Source: Oribacterium sp. oral taxon 102
GTDB lineage: Bacteria > Bacillota > Clostridia > Lachnospirales > Lachnospiraceae
Direction of reading: 5' to 3'
Length of the DNA: 64,000 nt
NCBI RefSeq assembly: GCF_013394775.1
Contig: NZ_JABXYT010000001.1
Coordinates: 1,440,501-1,504,500, forward strand
Positions 51,301 to 58,569 of the stretch are shown here, piece by piece (the first letter of the stretch is position 1; each line of letters opens with the position of its first letter). A program made the translations under genes and the position numbers. Under the pieces are notes generated by a model, which did not search any database, had not been told where the DNA came from, and saw nothing but the letters and a program-made list of their open reading frames with translations.

Positions 51301-52854
51301 GGTATGGCGGGCTGCGATATGCCGGCGAAGAAGTGCCCGCGCTGCGGGGCGGAGCTGAACCGCTGGGGCTTCGACATTCCCTTCGAGACCTTCCTCGGCT
51401 TCAATGGAGACAAGGAGCCGGATATCGATCTGAATTTCTCCGGAGAGTATCAGGCGAAGGCACATGCTTATACCGGTGTGATCTTCGGAGACGGGCATAC
51501 CTTCAAGGCGGGAACCATCGGTACGCTCGCCGACAAGACGGCGTACGGCATGATACGGAAATACTATGAGGAACGCGGTGTCGCGAAGCGGAATGCAGAG
51601 ATCGACCGTCTGGTGCAGGGCTGTGTCGGCGTGCGCCGAACGACCGGACAGCATCCGGGCGGGATTGTCGTGCTGCCGCACGGGGAGGAGATCGAAACCT
51701 TCACCCCGGTGCAGCACCCTGCGAACGACAGCAGCTCTCCGATCATTACGACGCACTTTGACTACCACAAGATCGACCACAACCTGCTGAAGCTGGACAT
51801 TCTGGGTCACGATGATCCGACGATGATACGGAAGCTGCAGGATCTGACCGGCATTGACCCCGTGAAGGATATTCCGCTCAGCTCGCCGGAGGTGATGAGT
51901 CTCTTCCGCTCGACGGAGGCGCTGGGCATCCGTCCGGAAGACATACAGGGTGTGCGGCTGGGCTGTCTCGGCATCCCTGAGTTCGGCACCTCCTTCGCTA
52001 TGCAGATGGTAGAGGACACAAAGCCGCAGTACCTCTCTGATCTGGTGCGGATATCCGGTCTATCGCACGGGACGGACGTCTATCTCAATAATGCGCAGGA
52101 TCTGATCCTGCAGGGCGTCACGACCCTGCAGAACGCGATCTGCTGCCGGGACGATATCATGGTCTATCTCATGCATATGGGGATGGATCCCGGGGAAAGC
52201 TTCACGATCATGGAAGCGACGAGGAAGCATAAGCCGCTGAAGGATGAGTGGTGCCGGGATATGCTGGAACACAATGTCCCGCAGTGGTATATCGATGCCT
52301 GCAAGAAGATCAAGTATATGTTCCCGAAGGCACATGCCGCCGCCTATGTCATGATGGCGTGGCGTGTGGCGTACTGCAAGGTCTTCTATCCGAGAGAATA
52401 TTATACGGCATATTACTCGATCCGTGCGGACGGCTTCGACTATGACAAGATGTGCTTCGGACTGGACAAGCTCCGCTATTATATCAAGGAGTATCAGAAT
52501 ATCCCGAAGCCGACGAATACGGAGGCGCTCTGCCTCCGGGATATGAAGATCTGTGAGGAAATGTACGCCCGCGGCATCGAGTTCGCCCCGATCGACATTT
52601 ACAAGGCGAAGGCGACGAGCTTCCAGATCACGGAGGACGGCAGGATCATGCCGAGCTTCAGCTGTATGGCGGGACTCGGAGAGGCAGTGGCGCAGGGGAT
52701 CGAGGAGGGAGCAAGGGCAGGACAGTTCCTGTCCCGGGACGACTTCATCAACCGAACCCACTGTCCGAAGGGCTTCGCCGAGAAATTCTCCGAGCTGGGG
52801 CTGCTGGGCGATATTCCGAGCTCCAACCAGATGAGCATCTTTGATCTGCTGTAA
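48331..52854 (+). CDS. polC: DNA polymerase III alpha subunit, PolC type
   Basis: Main replicative polymerase of Firmicutes. 1507 residues: N-terminal domain, OB fold (~290-385), PHP domain split around an inserted DEDD 3'-5' exonuclease ('FDIETTGFNAANDRIIEIGAVKL' begins ~488), four-cysteine zinc finger (~970-1010), palm with 'EPDIDLNFSGEY' (catalytic Asp, ~1030) and fingers region. Length is slightly above the Bacillus protein (1437). GGACAGGCT precedes the ATG. Monocistronic, with a repeat-rich tail downstream. Confidence 0.98.
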   Translation: MKHFFEVFENLELRDGMLSLFQDVLVSRVTISRDKTQLRIYIHSRHVIDKAEVREMERAIKTQLFPGKKLGVRILEKFRLSAQYSARTLYEMYGESILMELRDYNIVLYNMLSIGKISWNDEDSMQLTVPNSHLYARAEKELIQILKKLFEERCGVDYRLEVLYEEREKKEEIRSCDRNYVPAELRGPTAETIRKREEGFLHAYDPFQLDSAKRAYEYQGNGTQTEKRNETAVSERRTQPIASPQMGAGSGKWGRDGNARRKFAFKRSESEEVLYGRDFYEEPIKISEVSEASGTVVLGGQIIMVDERRTKSGKNILSFSFTDFTDSIASKIFVDDEDMEAARAFLKPGSQIKLKGVVEFDTFDKELELSHVNGIKKYSITREKRQDHAKEKRVELHLHTKMSDMDGVSDINDYIDTAISFGMRAMAITDHGVVQAFPDAAIYLKKIGHEKDFKLLYGVEGYLVDDLQSIVTNPGEQALRAETVVFDIETTGFNAANDRIIEIGAVKLRDNQIVDRMDVFVNPRIPIPFRITQLTSIDDSMVLDADPIEEVLPRFLDWCGSAVIVAHNAEFDTGFIRANAKRLGIPYQPTILDTVGLSRLLLPHLNRFKLDTIAKELKVSLENHHRAVDDAGATAEIYQREIEMLEKRGVTRLIDIDRLDYDHAANVCKLPSHHVILLAKNDVGRINLYRLISESHLHYFKKAPRIPKSLLKERREGLLVGSACVMGELFDSMVRGAEDSQLMDIASFYDYLEVQPLGNNDFMLHSDRYSAKTREDLIEYNKKIISIGEQLGKPVCATCDAHYVNPEDDIYRKIIMAGRGFEEEESDACLYFRSTEEMLGEFDYLTPNKAKELVIDNPNRIADMCEPIKPVRPDKCPPVIEHSDEELRRICYETAHRMYGPELPKIVEDRLEVELKSIIGNGYSVMYIIAQKLVDKSNEDGYLVGSRGSVGSSFAATMAHITEVNPLSPHYVCPDCFWYDFDSPEVKKYSGMAGCDMPAKKCPRCGAELNRWGFDIPFETFLGFNGDKEPDIDLNFSGEYQAKAHAYTGVIFGDGHTFKAGTIGTLADKTAYGMIRKYYEERGVAKRNAEIDRLVQGCVGVRRTTGQHPGGIVVLPHGEEIETFTPVQHPANDSSSPIITTHFDYHKIDHNLLKLDILGHDDPTMIRKLQDLTGIDPVKDIPLSSPEVMSLFRSTEALGIRPEDIQGVRLGCLGIPEFGTSFAMQMVEDTKPQYLSDLVRISGLSHGTDVYLNNAQDLILQGVTTLQNAICCRDDIMVYLMHMGMDPGESFTIMEATRKHKPLKDEWCRDMLEHNVPQWYIDACKKIKYMFPKAHAAAYVMMAWRVAYCKVFYPREYYTAYYSIRADGFDYDKMCFGLDKLRYYIKEYQNIPKPTNTEALCLRDMKICEEMYARGIEFAPIDIYKAKATSFQITEDGRIMPSFSCMAGLGEAVAQGIEEGARAGQFLSRDDFINRTHCPKGFAEKFSELGLLGDIPSSNQMSIFDLL

Positions 52855-52865
52855 GGCTTGTCAGG

Positions 52866-52903
52866 GAAATAATCGCAAGCGATTATCTTGAATCGCTCTA
52901 AGC
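52866..52903. repeat. Repeat unit A, copy 1
   Basis: A 38-base unit, GAAATAATCGCAAGCGATTA then TCTTGAATCGCTCTAAGC, containing palindrome AATCGC-AA-GCGATT. It matches copy 2 (52941-52978) at about 34 of 38 bases. Confidence 0.85.
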
Positions 52904-52939
52904 CGCGCGGCTCCCCCGAGCAGAGCTCGGGGGCAGCAA
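52902..52939. repeat. Repeat unit B, copy 1
   Basis: 38 bases, identical to copy 2 (53020-53057) except one base. It holds the palindrome CCGCGCGG and the hairpin CCCCCGAGC-AGA-GCTCGGGGG. Confidence 0.9.
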
Positions 52940-52940
52940 G

Positions 52941-52978
52941 GAAACAATCACAAGCGATTATTTTGAACCGCTCTAAGC
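52941..52978. repeat. Repeat unit A, copy 2
   Basis: GAAACAATCACAAGCGATTA then TTTTGAACCGCTCTAAGC. A shortened third version (TTCGAACCGCACTAAGC) lies at 53005-53021 before B copy 2. Confidence 0.85.
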
Positions 52979-53019
52979 TCTTCGCCGGAGAGGCAGCGCA
53001 GTCCTTCGAACCGCACTAA

Positions 53020-53057
53020 GCCGCGCGGCTCCCCCGGGCAGAGCTCGGGGGCAGCAA
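53020..53057. repeat. Repeat unit B, copy 2
   Basis: Differs from copy 1 by a single A-to-G change in the first arm (CCCCCGGGC against GCTCGGGGG), so the hairpin keeps a G-U pair or mismatch there. Confidence 0.9.
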
Positions 53058-53099
53058 AAAAGATCCGGAGACTCTTGAAGAAGGGAACCAGATCTTTTT
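53057..53099. terminator. Bidirectional terminator between polC and the GGDEF gene
   Basis: AAAAAGATC / GATCTTTTT with inner GG/CC pairs; runs of A on one side and T on the other make it symmetrical for the two convergent genes. Confidence 0.8.
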
Positions 53100-53150
53100 C
53101 GGCAGACGGATTTGTTTGAAAAAATGGGGAGAGCTCGAGAGGATTCCTGC

Positions 53151-54035
53151 TCAGCGGATAAAGTCCTCGTGGAAGAAAAGATGGTTCTTCCGGCTTTTCG
53201 CCTGATACAGTGCGCTGTCGGCATAGGGCAGCAGCTTGGAGACCGGGGCGGAGCCCATGACGGCGCCGATGCTGGCGCTGAGCTCGAGGTCGGGGAAGCG
53301 GCGCTGCCCGAGCTCGTGGAGCCGAAGCCGGATTTTCTCGAGCTTTTCCATCAGATTCTCCCTGCTGATGTTCTGGAAGGCAAGGAAGAATTCATCTCCG
53401 CCGTAGCGGAGCACGATATCAGAGCTGCGAACCATTGCCTTGAGCTCCTGCGCAGCATCCTCGAGAAAGCTGTCTCCCTGAATATGTCCGTGGGTATCGT
53501 TCAGCTTCTTGAAATTATCGAGATCCAGCATCGCGATGGCATCCAGCCGCAGATCTGCCACCTGATCGTCGTAGTAACGGCGGTTGTGGATACCGGTCAG
53601 GGAATCTGAATAGAGCAGCGCGGAATAGCTCTCGAGCTGCTGGTGCAGAGAAGGACTATTCAGAGAATTCCGCAGAACATCTCCGGTGATTTTCTGTACA
53701 ATTTCGAGTGTGAAAGGCTTTTGGTCTGCCAGAATATACTGTGAGGTAACATGATAAACATCCTCACCGATGAATTCAAACTTGGTAAGACGCGTTTTTT
53801 TCAGATAGGAAAGCAGAGAAATACAGTTTTCACAGCGCTTATTTTTGTGCCAGATTTCATGACAATGATGGCTCTGCATCCTGCAATGTCCGTTCCTGTC
53901 CATATCCACGACAAAAAGCGAAACGGCGTCTACGACCCGCACGACGTCAAAGATCAGAGAAAGCTTCTGGATAAGCTCGCAGAGCTCTTCGTGCGTGAGG
54001 ACCGGATAAGGATGATCTGGATGCTGGCTTGACAT
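53151..54035 (-). CDS. Diguanylate cyclase with cysteine-rich sensor domain
   Basis: Makes cyclic di-GMP. 294 residues, cytosolic: an N-terminal PAS-like input (~1-125) holding 'CRMQSHHCHEIWHKNKRCENC', with four cysteines and several histidines that could bind a metal or sense redox, then a GGDEF domain (~135-290) with intact 'RYGGDEFF' and an RxxD inhibitory I-site (RSSD) five residues before it. AAGGAGGGAATGA precedes the ATG. No EAL partner in the window. Intact active site suggests real cyclase activity. Confidence 0.92.
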   Translation of the reverse strand: MSSQHPDHPYPVLTHEELCELIQKLSLIFDVVRVVDAVSLFVVDMDRNGHCRMQSHHCHEIWHKNKRCENCISLLSYLKKTRLTKFEFIGEDVYHVTSQYILADQKPFTLEIVQKITGDVLRNSLNSPSLHQQLESYSALLYSDSLTGIHNRRYYDDQVADLRLDAIAMLDLDNFKKLNDTHGHIQGDSFLEDAAQELKAMVRSSDIVLRYGGDEFFLAFQNISRENLMEKLEKIRLRLHELGQRRFPDLELSASIGAVMGSAPVSKLLPYADSALYQAKSRKNHLFFHEDFIR

Positions 54036-54165
54036 TCATTCCCTCCTTATTGAGCAGGCAGATGATACGACAGTCGAATAGTACTTTGCATACAAGTTCT
54101 TAGGATGTTCCTACCATTCTATTATCTGCCGTGGGCTTCGTCAAGTATTGATTCCGGAGTAAGAC

Positions 54166-54194
54166 TTGACCGAAGCGCGTTGAAGTGCTAAAGT
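54166..54194 (+). promoter_or_regulatory. Promoter of tyrA
   Basis: TTGACC (54166-54171), 17 bases, TAAAGT (54189-54194). A leader of about 135 bases follows. The rest of the 300-base divergent gap (54036-54337) shows no gene. Confidence 0.65.
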
Positions 54195-54337
54195 GATTAA
54201 ATCTGTAAGTTAAAAGTATCGGTATCGTCAATAGTATAAAAGCTGTGCATCACTTCGCAGCGCTTGCGCCGCTGATAGGTATTTGGCTGCGGAAGGGGAA
54301 GGACGCGGTGCGACGTGGCAAAGAAGAGGAGAAAACT

Positions 54338-55432
54338 ATGAGATCTATCGCATTTATCGGCTTCGGATTGATCGGCGGCTCCATCGCGAAGGGGGTACTG
54401 AAAAAATATCCGGATACCCGGATTATGGCATTCGGCAGGAACAAATCCAATCTGGAGATTGCACAGGAGGAGGGCGTCGTCAATGTGATCCTGGAAAGTC
54501 CGTGCGACAAAAGGATTTCCGAGTGTGACATGGTCTTTCTCTGCGCGCCGGTGCAGGACAATCTCGCTTACCTCCCGGAAATCGGCAGACTGATCAAGGA
54601 TGGTGCGGTGCTTACGGATGTTGGCTCGACCAAGGGGGCGATCTGCGCACGGGCGAAGGAGCTCGGGCTCGAGCGCTGTTTCGTCGGCGGACATCCGATG
54701 GCAGGTTCGGAGCAGACCGGCTACAAGGCAAGCACGGACTACCTTTTTTCCAATGCCTACTATATCATCAGCCCGATTTCCGACGAGCATCCCGAGCTGA
54801 CGGGGGCACTTCGAAGGCTCGCGGAGGATCTGCAGGCGATTCCGATGCAGGTGGAGGCGGAGAAGCACGACGCGGCAGTGGCTGCCGTTTCGCATCTTCC
54901 GCATATTGTGGCGAGTTCCCTTGTAAATATCGTGAAGGCATCGGATGATGCACAGCATACGCTGAAAACGATTGCCGCAGGCGGTTTCCGGGATATCACG
55001 AGGATCGCGTCCGCGAGTCCGGCGCTTTGGGAACAAATTTGTGACAGTAATTCGCATGCGCTGGCGGCGCTGCTCGACCGTTATATCGGGATGCTCTCCG
55101 ATATTTCCTTCTCCTTGAAAAAGGAGCAGAGCGATCAGAGAATCCTCCGGATGTTCGAGAGCTCGCGGGAATACCGAAATTCTATTGATGCGAAGAGCAA
55201 GGGGGCGCTCAGTGCGGACTACAGCTTCTCCGTGGATATCGCGGACGAGGTCGGCGCGATCTCTACGATTTCAGTGATCCTCGCCTCTAAGGGGATCTCT
55301 ATCAAGAATATCGGCATCAACAATGCCCGCGATCACGGAGAGGGCGCGCTCCGGATCGCCTTCTACGAGGAAGAGGCGAAGGAGAAGGCGCTTACGGTGC
55401 TGAAGCGGTATCAGTATGATCTGCGAGATTGA
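54338..55432 (+). CDS. tyrA: Prephenate dehydrogenase with ACT domain
   Basis: Converts prephenate to 4-hydroxyphenylpyruvate for tyrosine. Start at 54338 after AGAGGAG; the frame from 54245 is upstream of any ribosome site. 364 residues: NAD-binding 'IGFGLIGGSIAKGV' (6-19), 'LTDVGSTKG' (~92), substrate loop 'GGHPMAGSEQTGYKAS' (~112) and a C-terminal ACT domain (~290-362), which normally mediates feedback inhibition by tyrosine. No other aromatic genes adjacent. Confidence 0.95.
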   Translation: MRSIAFIGFGLIGGSIAKGVLKKYPDTRIMAFGRNKSNLEIAQEEGVVNVILESPCDKRISECDMVFLCAPVQDNLAYLPEIGRLIKDGAVLTDVGSTKGAICARAKELGLERCFVGGHPMAGSEQTGYKASTDYLFSNAYYIISPISDEHPELTGALRRLAEDLQAIPMQVEAEKHDAAVAAVSHLPHIVASSLVNIVKASDDAQHTLKTIAAGGFRDITRIASASPALWEQICDSNSHALAALLDRYIGMLSDISFSLKKEQSDQRILRMFESSREYRNSIDAKSKGALSADYSFSVDIADEVGAISTISVILASKGISIKNIGINNARDHGEGALRIAFYEEEAKEKALTVLKRYQYDLRD

Positions 55433-55456
55433 ACTTGTGAAAAAGGAATATATTTC

Positions 55457-55485
55457 TTGTAATATTGTCTTGATTTTAGTAAAAT
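55457..55485 (+). promoter_or_regulatory. Promoter of the EF-G paralogue gene
   Basis: TTGTAA (55457-55462), 17 bases, TAAAAT (55480-55485). The ~65-base leader holds GTCTC..GCCG / CGGC..GAGAC, a hairpin right before AGGAGGTAGGAAG. Confidence 0.7.
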
Positions 55486-55559
55486 AAAACTAAATTTCAG
55501 AGCGTCTCTCGCCGTTTCCGATTCGGCAGGAGACGGCGACAACAGGAGGTAGGAAGAAT

Positions 55560-57656
55560 ATGAAGGTTTATGACACCGGAGCCATACGCAACGTAGTTCT
55601 CTTAGGGCATGGGGGCGCAGGCAAGACCACAGTAGCAGAGGCGCTTATGTTTGTTACCGGAGGCATCAGCCGCATGGGCTCCGTGCCGGATGGGACTACG
55701 GTATCGGATTATGATAAAGAGGAGAAGAAGAGGCACTTCTCAATCTCTGCTTCCGTGCTTCCGATCGAATACAAGGGAGAGAGCGGAGATATAAAGGTGA
55801 ATATCCTCGATACTCCGGGATATTTCGATTTCATCGGCGAGGTGGAGGAGGCGGTTTCCGCTGCGGATGCCGCCGTTATCGTCGTGAACTGCAAGGCGGG
55901 GATTGAGCCGGGGACGGTCAAGGCGTGGGAGATCTGTGAGAGGTTCCGCATTCCGAGGCTGTTCTTCGTCAGCAATATGGATGACGATCACGCCTCCTAC
56001 CGGCAGTTGGTGCTGGATCTTGAGAAACGTTTCGGACGCGCTGTCGCGCCGTTCCAGCTTCCGATCCGTGAGAATGAGAAGTTTGTGGGCTTTGTGAATG
56101 TCATCAAGATGGCGGGACGCCGCTTCACGAAGCTGAACGAATATGAGCCCTGCGAGATTCCGGATTATGTGGAGAAGAATCTCGGCATCGCGAGGAGCGC
56201 GCTGCTCGAGGCAGTAGCGGAGACCTCGGATGAGTATATGGAGAAATATTTCTCCGGCGAGGAATTCACGGTAGATGAGATCCAGACTGCGCTCCGCGAG
56301 AATGTGAAAACCTGCAGCGTGGTGCCGGTACTGATGGGATCAGGCACAAATATTCAGGGCTTCAATGTCCTTTTGCAGATCATTGAGAAATATTTTCCGG
56401 CTCCGAATGAGTTCGAGACCGTCGGCGTGGACGCATCCACCGGCGAGCGCTTCACAGCGAAGTATAATTCCGAGGTTTCCCTCTCCGCAAAGGTCTGGAA
56501 GACGATCGCCGATCCGTTCATGGGCAAGTACAGTCTGGTGAAGATCTGCACAGGCACCATGAAGCCGAATTCGGAGATTTATAATTCCAAAAAGGAGACG
56601 ATAGAGAAGGTCGGAAAGGTTTACCTGCTCCGCGGCGGGGATTCCATCGAGGTTCCGGAGCTTCGCGCCGGAGATATCGGCGCAGTGGCGAAGCTTGCCG
56701 TGACAGAGACCGGAGATTCGATCGCCGTCCGTACCGCTCCGGTGCTCTACCATGGACCGCAGCTTTCGACGCCGTATACCTATATGGCGTACCGCGCAGA
56801 GAACAAGGCGGATGAGGACAAGCTTTCCACCGCGCTCCAGCGGATGATGGAGGAGGATAAGACGCTGAAGACCGTGGCTGATCCGGAAAACCGGCAGTCT
56901 CTGCTCTATGCAATCGGCGAGCAGCAGCTCGAGGTCACAGCCTCCATGCTGAAGGAGCGCTACAATGTCTCTATCGTCCTGTCGAAGCCGAAGTTCGCAT
57001 ACCGAGAGACTCTGAAGAAGACCGTCAAGGTGCAGGGCAGGTACAAGAAGCAGTCCGGCGGACACGGACAGTATGGCGATGTCATCATGGAGTTCGCCCC
57101 GAGCGGTGACAATGAGACGCCGTATATTTTCGAAGAGAAGGTATTCGGCGGCGCTGTGCCGAAGAATTTCTTCCCGGCGGTAGAGAAGGGAATCCAGGAG
57201 AGCTGCAAGAAAGGACCGCTCGCCGGCTATCCGGTGGTCGGCGTCCGGGCGACGCTGCTGGACGGCTCCTATCATCCGGTGGATTCCTCGGAGCAGGCGT
57301 TCAAGACGGCAGCGTCCATCGCATTCAAGGACGGCTTCATGAAAGCACAGCCGGTGCTGCTCGAGCCGATCGCCTCTCTCAAGGTGACAGCGCCGGACAG
57401 CAATACCGGAGACATCATGGGCGATCTGACGAAGCGCCGCGGACGTGTGCTCGGTATGACCGCACTGCACGACGGCAAGCAGATGATCGAGGCAGAGCTT
57501 CCGATGAGCAATCTCTACGGCTACAACACAGACCTCCGCTCGATGACCGGCGGCGCCGGAAGCTATGAATATGCTTTCGTCCGTTATGAGCAGGCGCCGG
57601 GCGACATTCAGAATCAGATTGTCGCAGAGGCAGCGGCGAACAAGGCACAGGACTAG
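55560..57656 (+). CDS. Elongation factor G-like GTPase (FusA2 type)
   Basis: 698 residues with the five-domain EF-G layout. G1 is GHGGAGKT (16-23), G3 DTPG (84-87). At G4, where EF-G has NKxD, it reads SNMD (138-141, in 'FFVSNMDDDHA'), so both the Asn and Lys positions are changed. Domain IV and V are intact ('GGHGQYGDVIMEF', 'TGDIMGDLTKRRGRVLGM'). This is a paralogue of the housekeeping EF-G, which should be near rpsL/rpsG elsewhere. Role unknown; ribosome recycling or rescue are possibilities for such paralogues. Confidence 0.87.
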   Translation: MKVYDTGAIRNVVLLGHGGAGKTTVAEALMFVTGGISRMGSVPDGTTVSDYDKEEKKRHFSISASVLPIEYKGESGDIKVNILDTPGYFDFIGEVEEAVSAADAAVIVVNCKAGIEPGTVKAWEICERFRIPRLFFVSNMDDDHASYRQLVLDLEKRFGRAVAPFQLPIRENEKFVGFVNVIKMAGRRFTKLNEYEPCEIPDYVEKNLGIARSALLEAVAETSDEYMEKYFSGEEFTVDEIQTALRENVKTCSVVPVLMGSGTNIQGFNVLLQIIEKYFPAPNEFETVGVDASTGERFTAKYNSEVSLSAKVWKTIADPFMGKYSLVKICTGTMKPNSEIYNSKKETIEKVGKVYLLRGGDSIEVPELRAGDIGAVAKLAVTETGDSIAVRTAPVLYHGPQLSTPYTYMAYRAENKADEDKLSTALQRMMEEDKTLKTVADPENRQSLLYAIGEQQLEVTASMLKERYNVSIVLSKPKFAYRETLKKTVKVQGRYKKQSGGHGQYGDVIMEFAPSGDNETPYIFEEKVFGGAVPKNFFPAVEKGIQESCKKGPLAGYPVVGVRATLLDGSYHPVDSSEQAFKTAASIAFKDGFMKAQPVLLEPIASLKVTAPDSNTGDIMGDLTKRRGRVLGMTALHDGKQMIEAELPMSNLYGYNTDLRSMTGGAGSYEYAFVRYEQAPGDIQNQIVAEAAANKAQD

Positions 57657-57685
57657 GCGGCAGCAGTGCAGCGCGAGTTTTTGGG

Positions 57686-57713
57686 GAACCGGCAGATCTT
57701 TGCCGGTTCTCTT
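57686..57713 (+). terminator. Terminator of the EF-G paralogue gene
   Basis: GAACCGGCA / TGCCGGTTC, 6-base loop, then TCTTGTT. Confidence 0.85.
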
Positions 57714-57807
57714 GTTACCCTGTGGCTTTATTATGTTACGGGAGTCCTGCAGTTGATCGCAGTGAAGAGGATTGCGTCCTGCACGGAAGCGGGAAGAGGA
57801 GGGAAGC

Positions 57808-58569
57808 ATGAAGCGGTTTGAAGCACAAAGAGCATTTCTGAAAACGGATTTTCACAGTCTTCAAGGTGTGCAGACCGGGGCAAAGCGGGGAGAGCCCCAG
57901 CCTCCGGCGGAAAAGGCACCAGAGGCCGGACAGGAGCTGTATCCGCTTCCGGAGCCTGTGGAGGAGGTGCTTAAGAAGCGGGATATCTGGAGCTGTATTC
58001 GGGAACGGCGAAGCGTAAGGCGGTACAGCGGGGAGCGTCTTTCTCTTCCGGAGCTGTCCTATCTGCTTTGGGCAACACAGGGCGTGAGCGGACATACGGC
58101 GGCAGGGAAGCCGCTCCGCACAGTGCCGTCGGCCGGCATGACTTATACTCTGGAAACGTATCTGTTGCTTCGGGACGTAGAGGGGCTTTCTGCAGGAATC
58201 TATCGGTATCAGCCATTTTCCCACAGCCTTTTGCAGCTTCGTACCTTGGAGAACAGCGAGGCGCTGATTGACGAGCTCACCATGGGAAAGACGCAGCCGT
58301 TTCTACCGTATTTTGCCGGAAAGGCAAATGCGGTCTTTGTCTGGAGCACGGTGCCGTATCGTTCGGAGTGGAAGTTTGACACGCAGGCACATAAGAAGAT
58401 TTTGCTTGACGCGGGACATGTCTGTCAGAATCTCTATCTTGCGGCAGAGTCGATTGACGCAGGTGCCTGCGCGCTGGGAATCTATGAGCAAAAGGGGATG
58501 GACAGGCTGCTGGGACTGGACGGCGAGGAGGAATTTGTGATTTATCTTGCCGCTGTGGGGAAAAAATGA
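57808..58569 (+). CDS. Nitroreductase-fold protein, SagB/ThcOx-like
   Basis: FMN oxidoreductase fold. Start at 57808 after GAGGGAAGC. 253 residues with 'RRSVRRYSGERLSLPELSYLLWATQGVSG' (~68-96) and 'TVPSAGMTYTLETYLLLRDVEGLSAGIYRY' regions typical of the SagB-type dehydrogenase group, and a C-terminal 'YLAAESIDAGACALGIY'. There is no cyclodehydratase or peptide precursor nearby, so an azole-peptide role is unlikely. Its stop overlaps the next gene's ATG (ATGA). Confidence 0.85.
   Translation: MKRFEAQRAFLKTDFHSLQGVQTGAKRGEPQPPAEKAPEAGQELYPLPEPVEEVLKKRDIWSCIRERRSVRRYSGERLSLPELSYLLWATQGVSGHTAAGKPLRTVPSAGMTYTLETYLLLRDVEGLSAGIYRYQPFSHSLLQLRTLENSEALIDELTMGKTQPFLPYFAGKANAVFVWSTVPYRSEWKFDTQAHKKILLDAGHVCQNLYLAAESIDAGACALGIYEQKGMDRLLGLDGEEEFVIYLAAVGKK

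Noticed and set aside
49936..51810. Open frame of 624 codons opposite polC
   Set aside because: Antisense shadow of the PolC reading frame with low-complexity Arg/Leu content and no ribosome site.
52902..53057. Repeats after polC as a CRISPR array
   Set aside because: Only two copies of each unit, alternating different units, no uniform spacers and no cas genes.
56340..57809. Open frame of 489 codons opposite the EF-G paralogue
   Set aside because: Shadow frame; composition is not protein-like and it spans the terminator at 57686-57713.
57808..58569. SagB-type dehydrogenase as part of a thiazole/oxazole peptide cluster
   Set aside because: No YcaO cyclodehydratase, precursor peptide or exporter is next to it; the following genes are a signalling unit.
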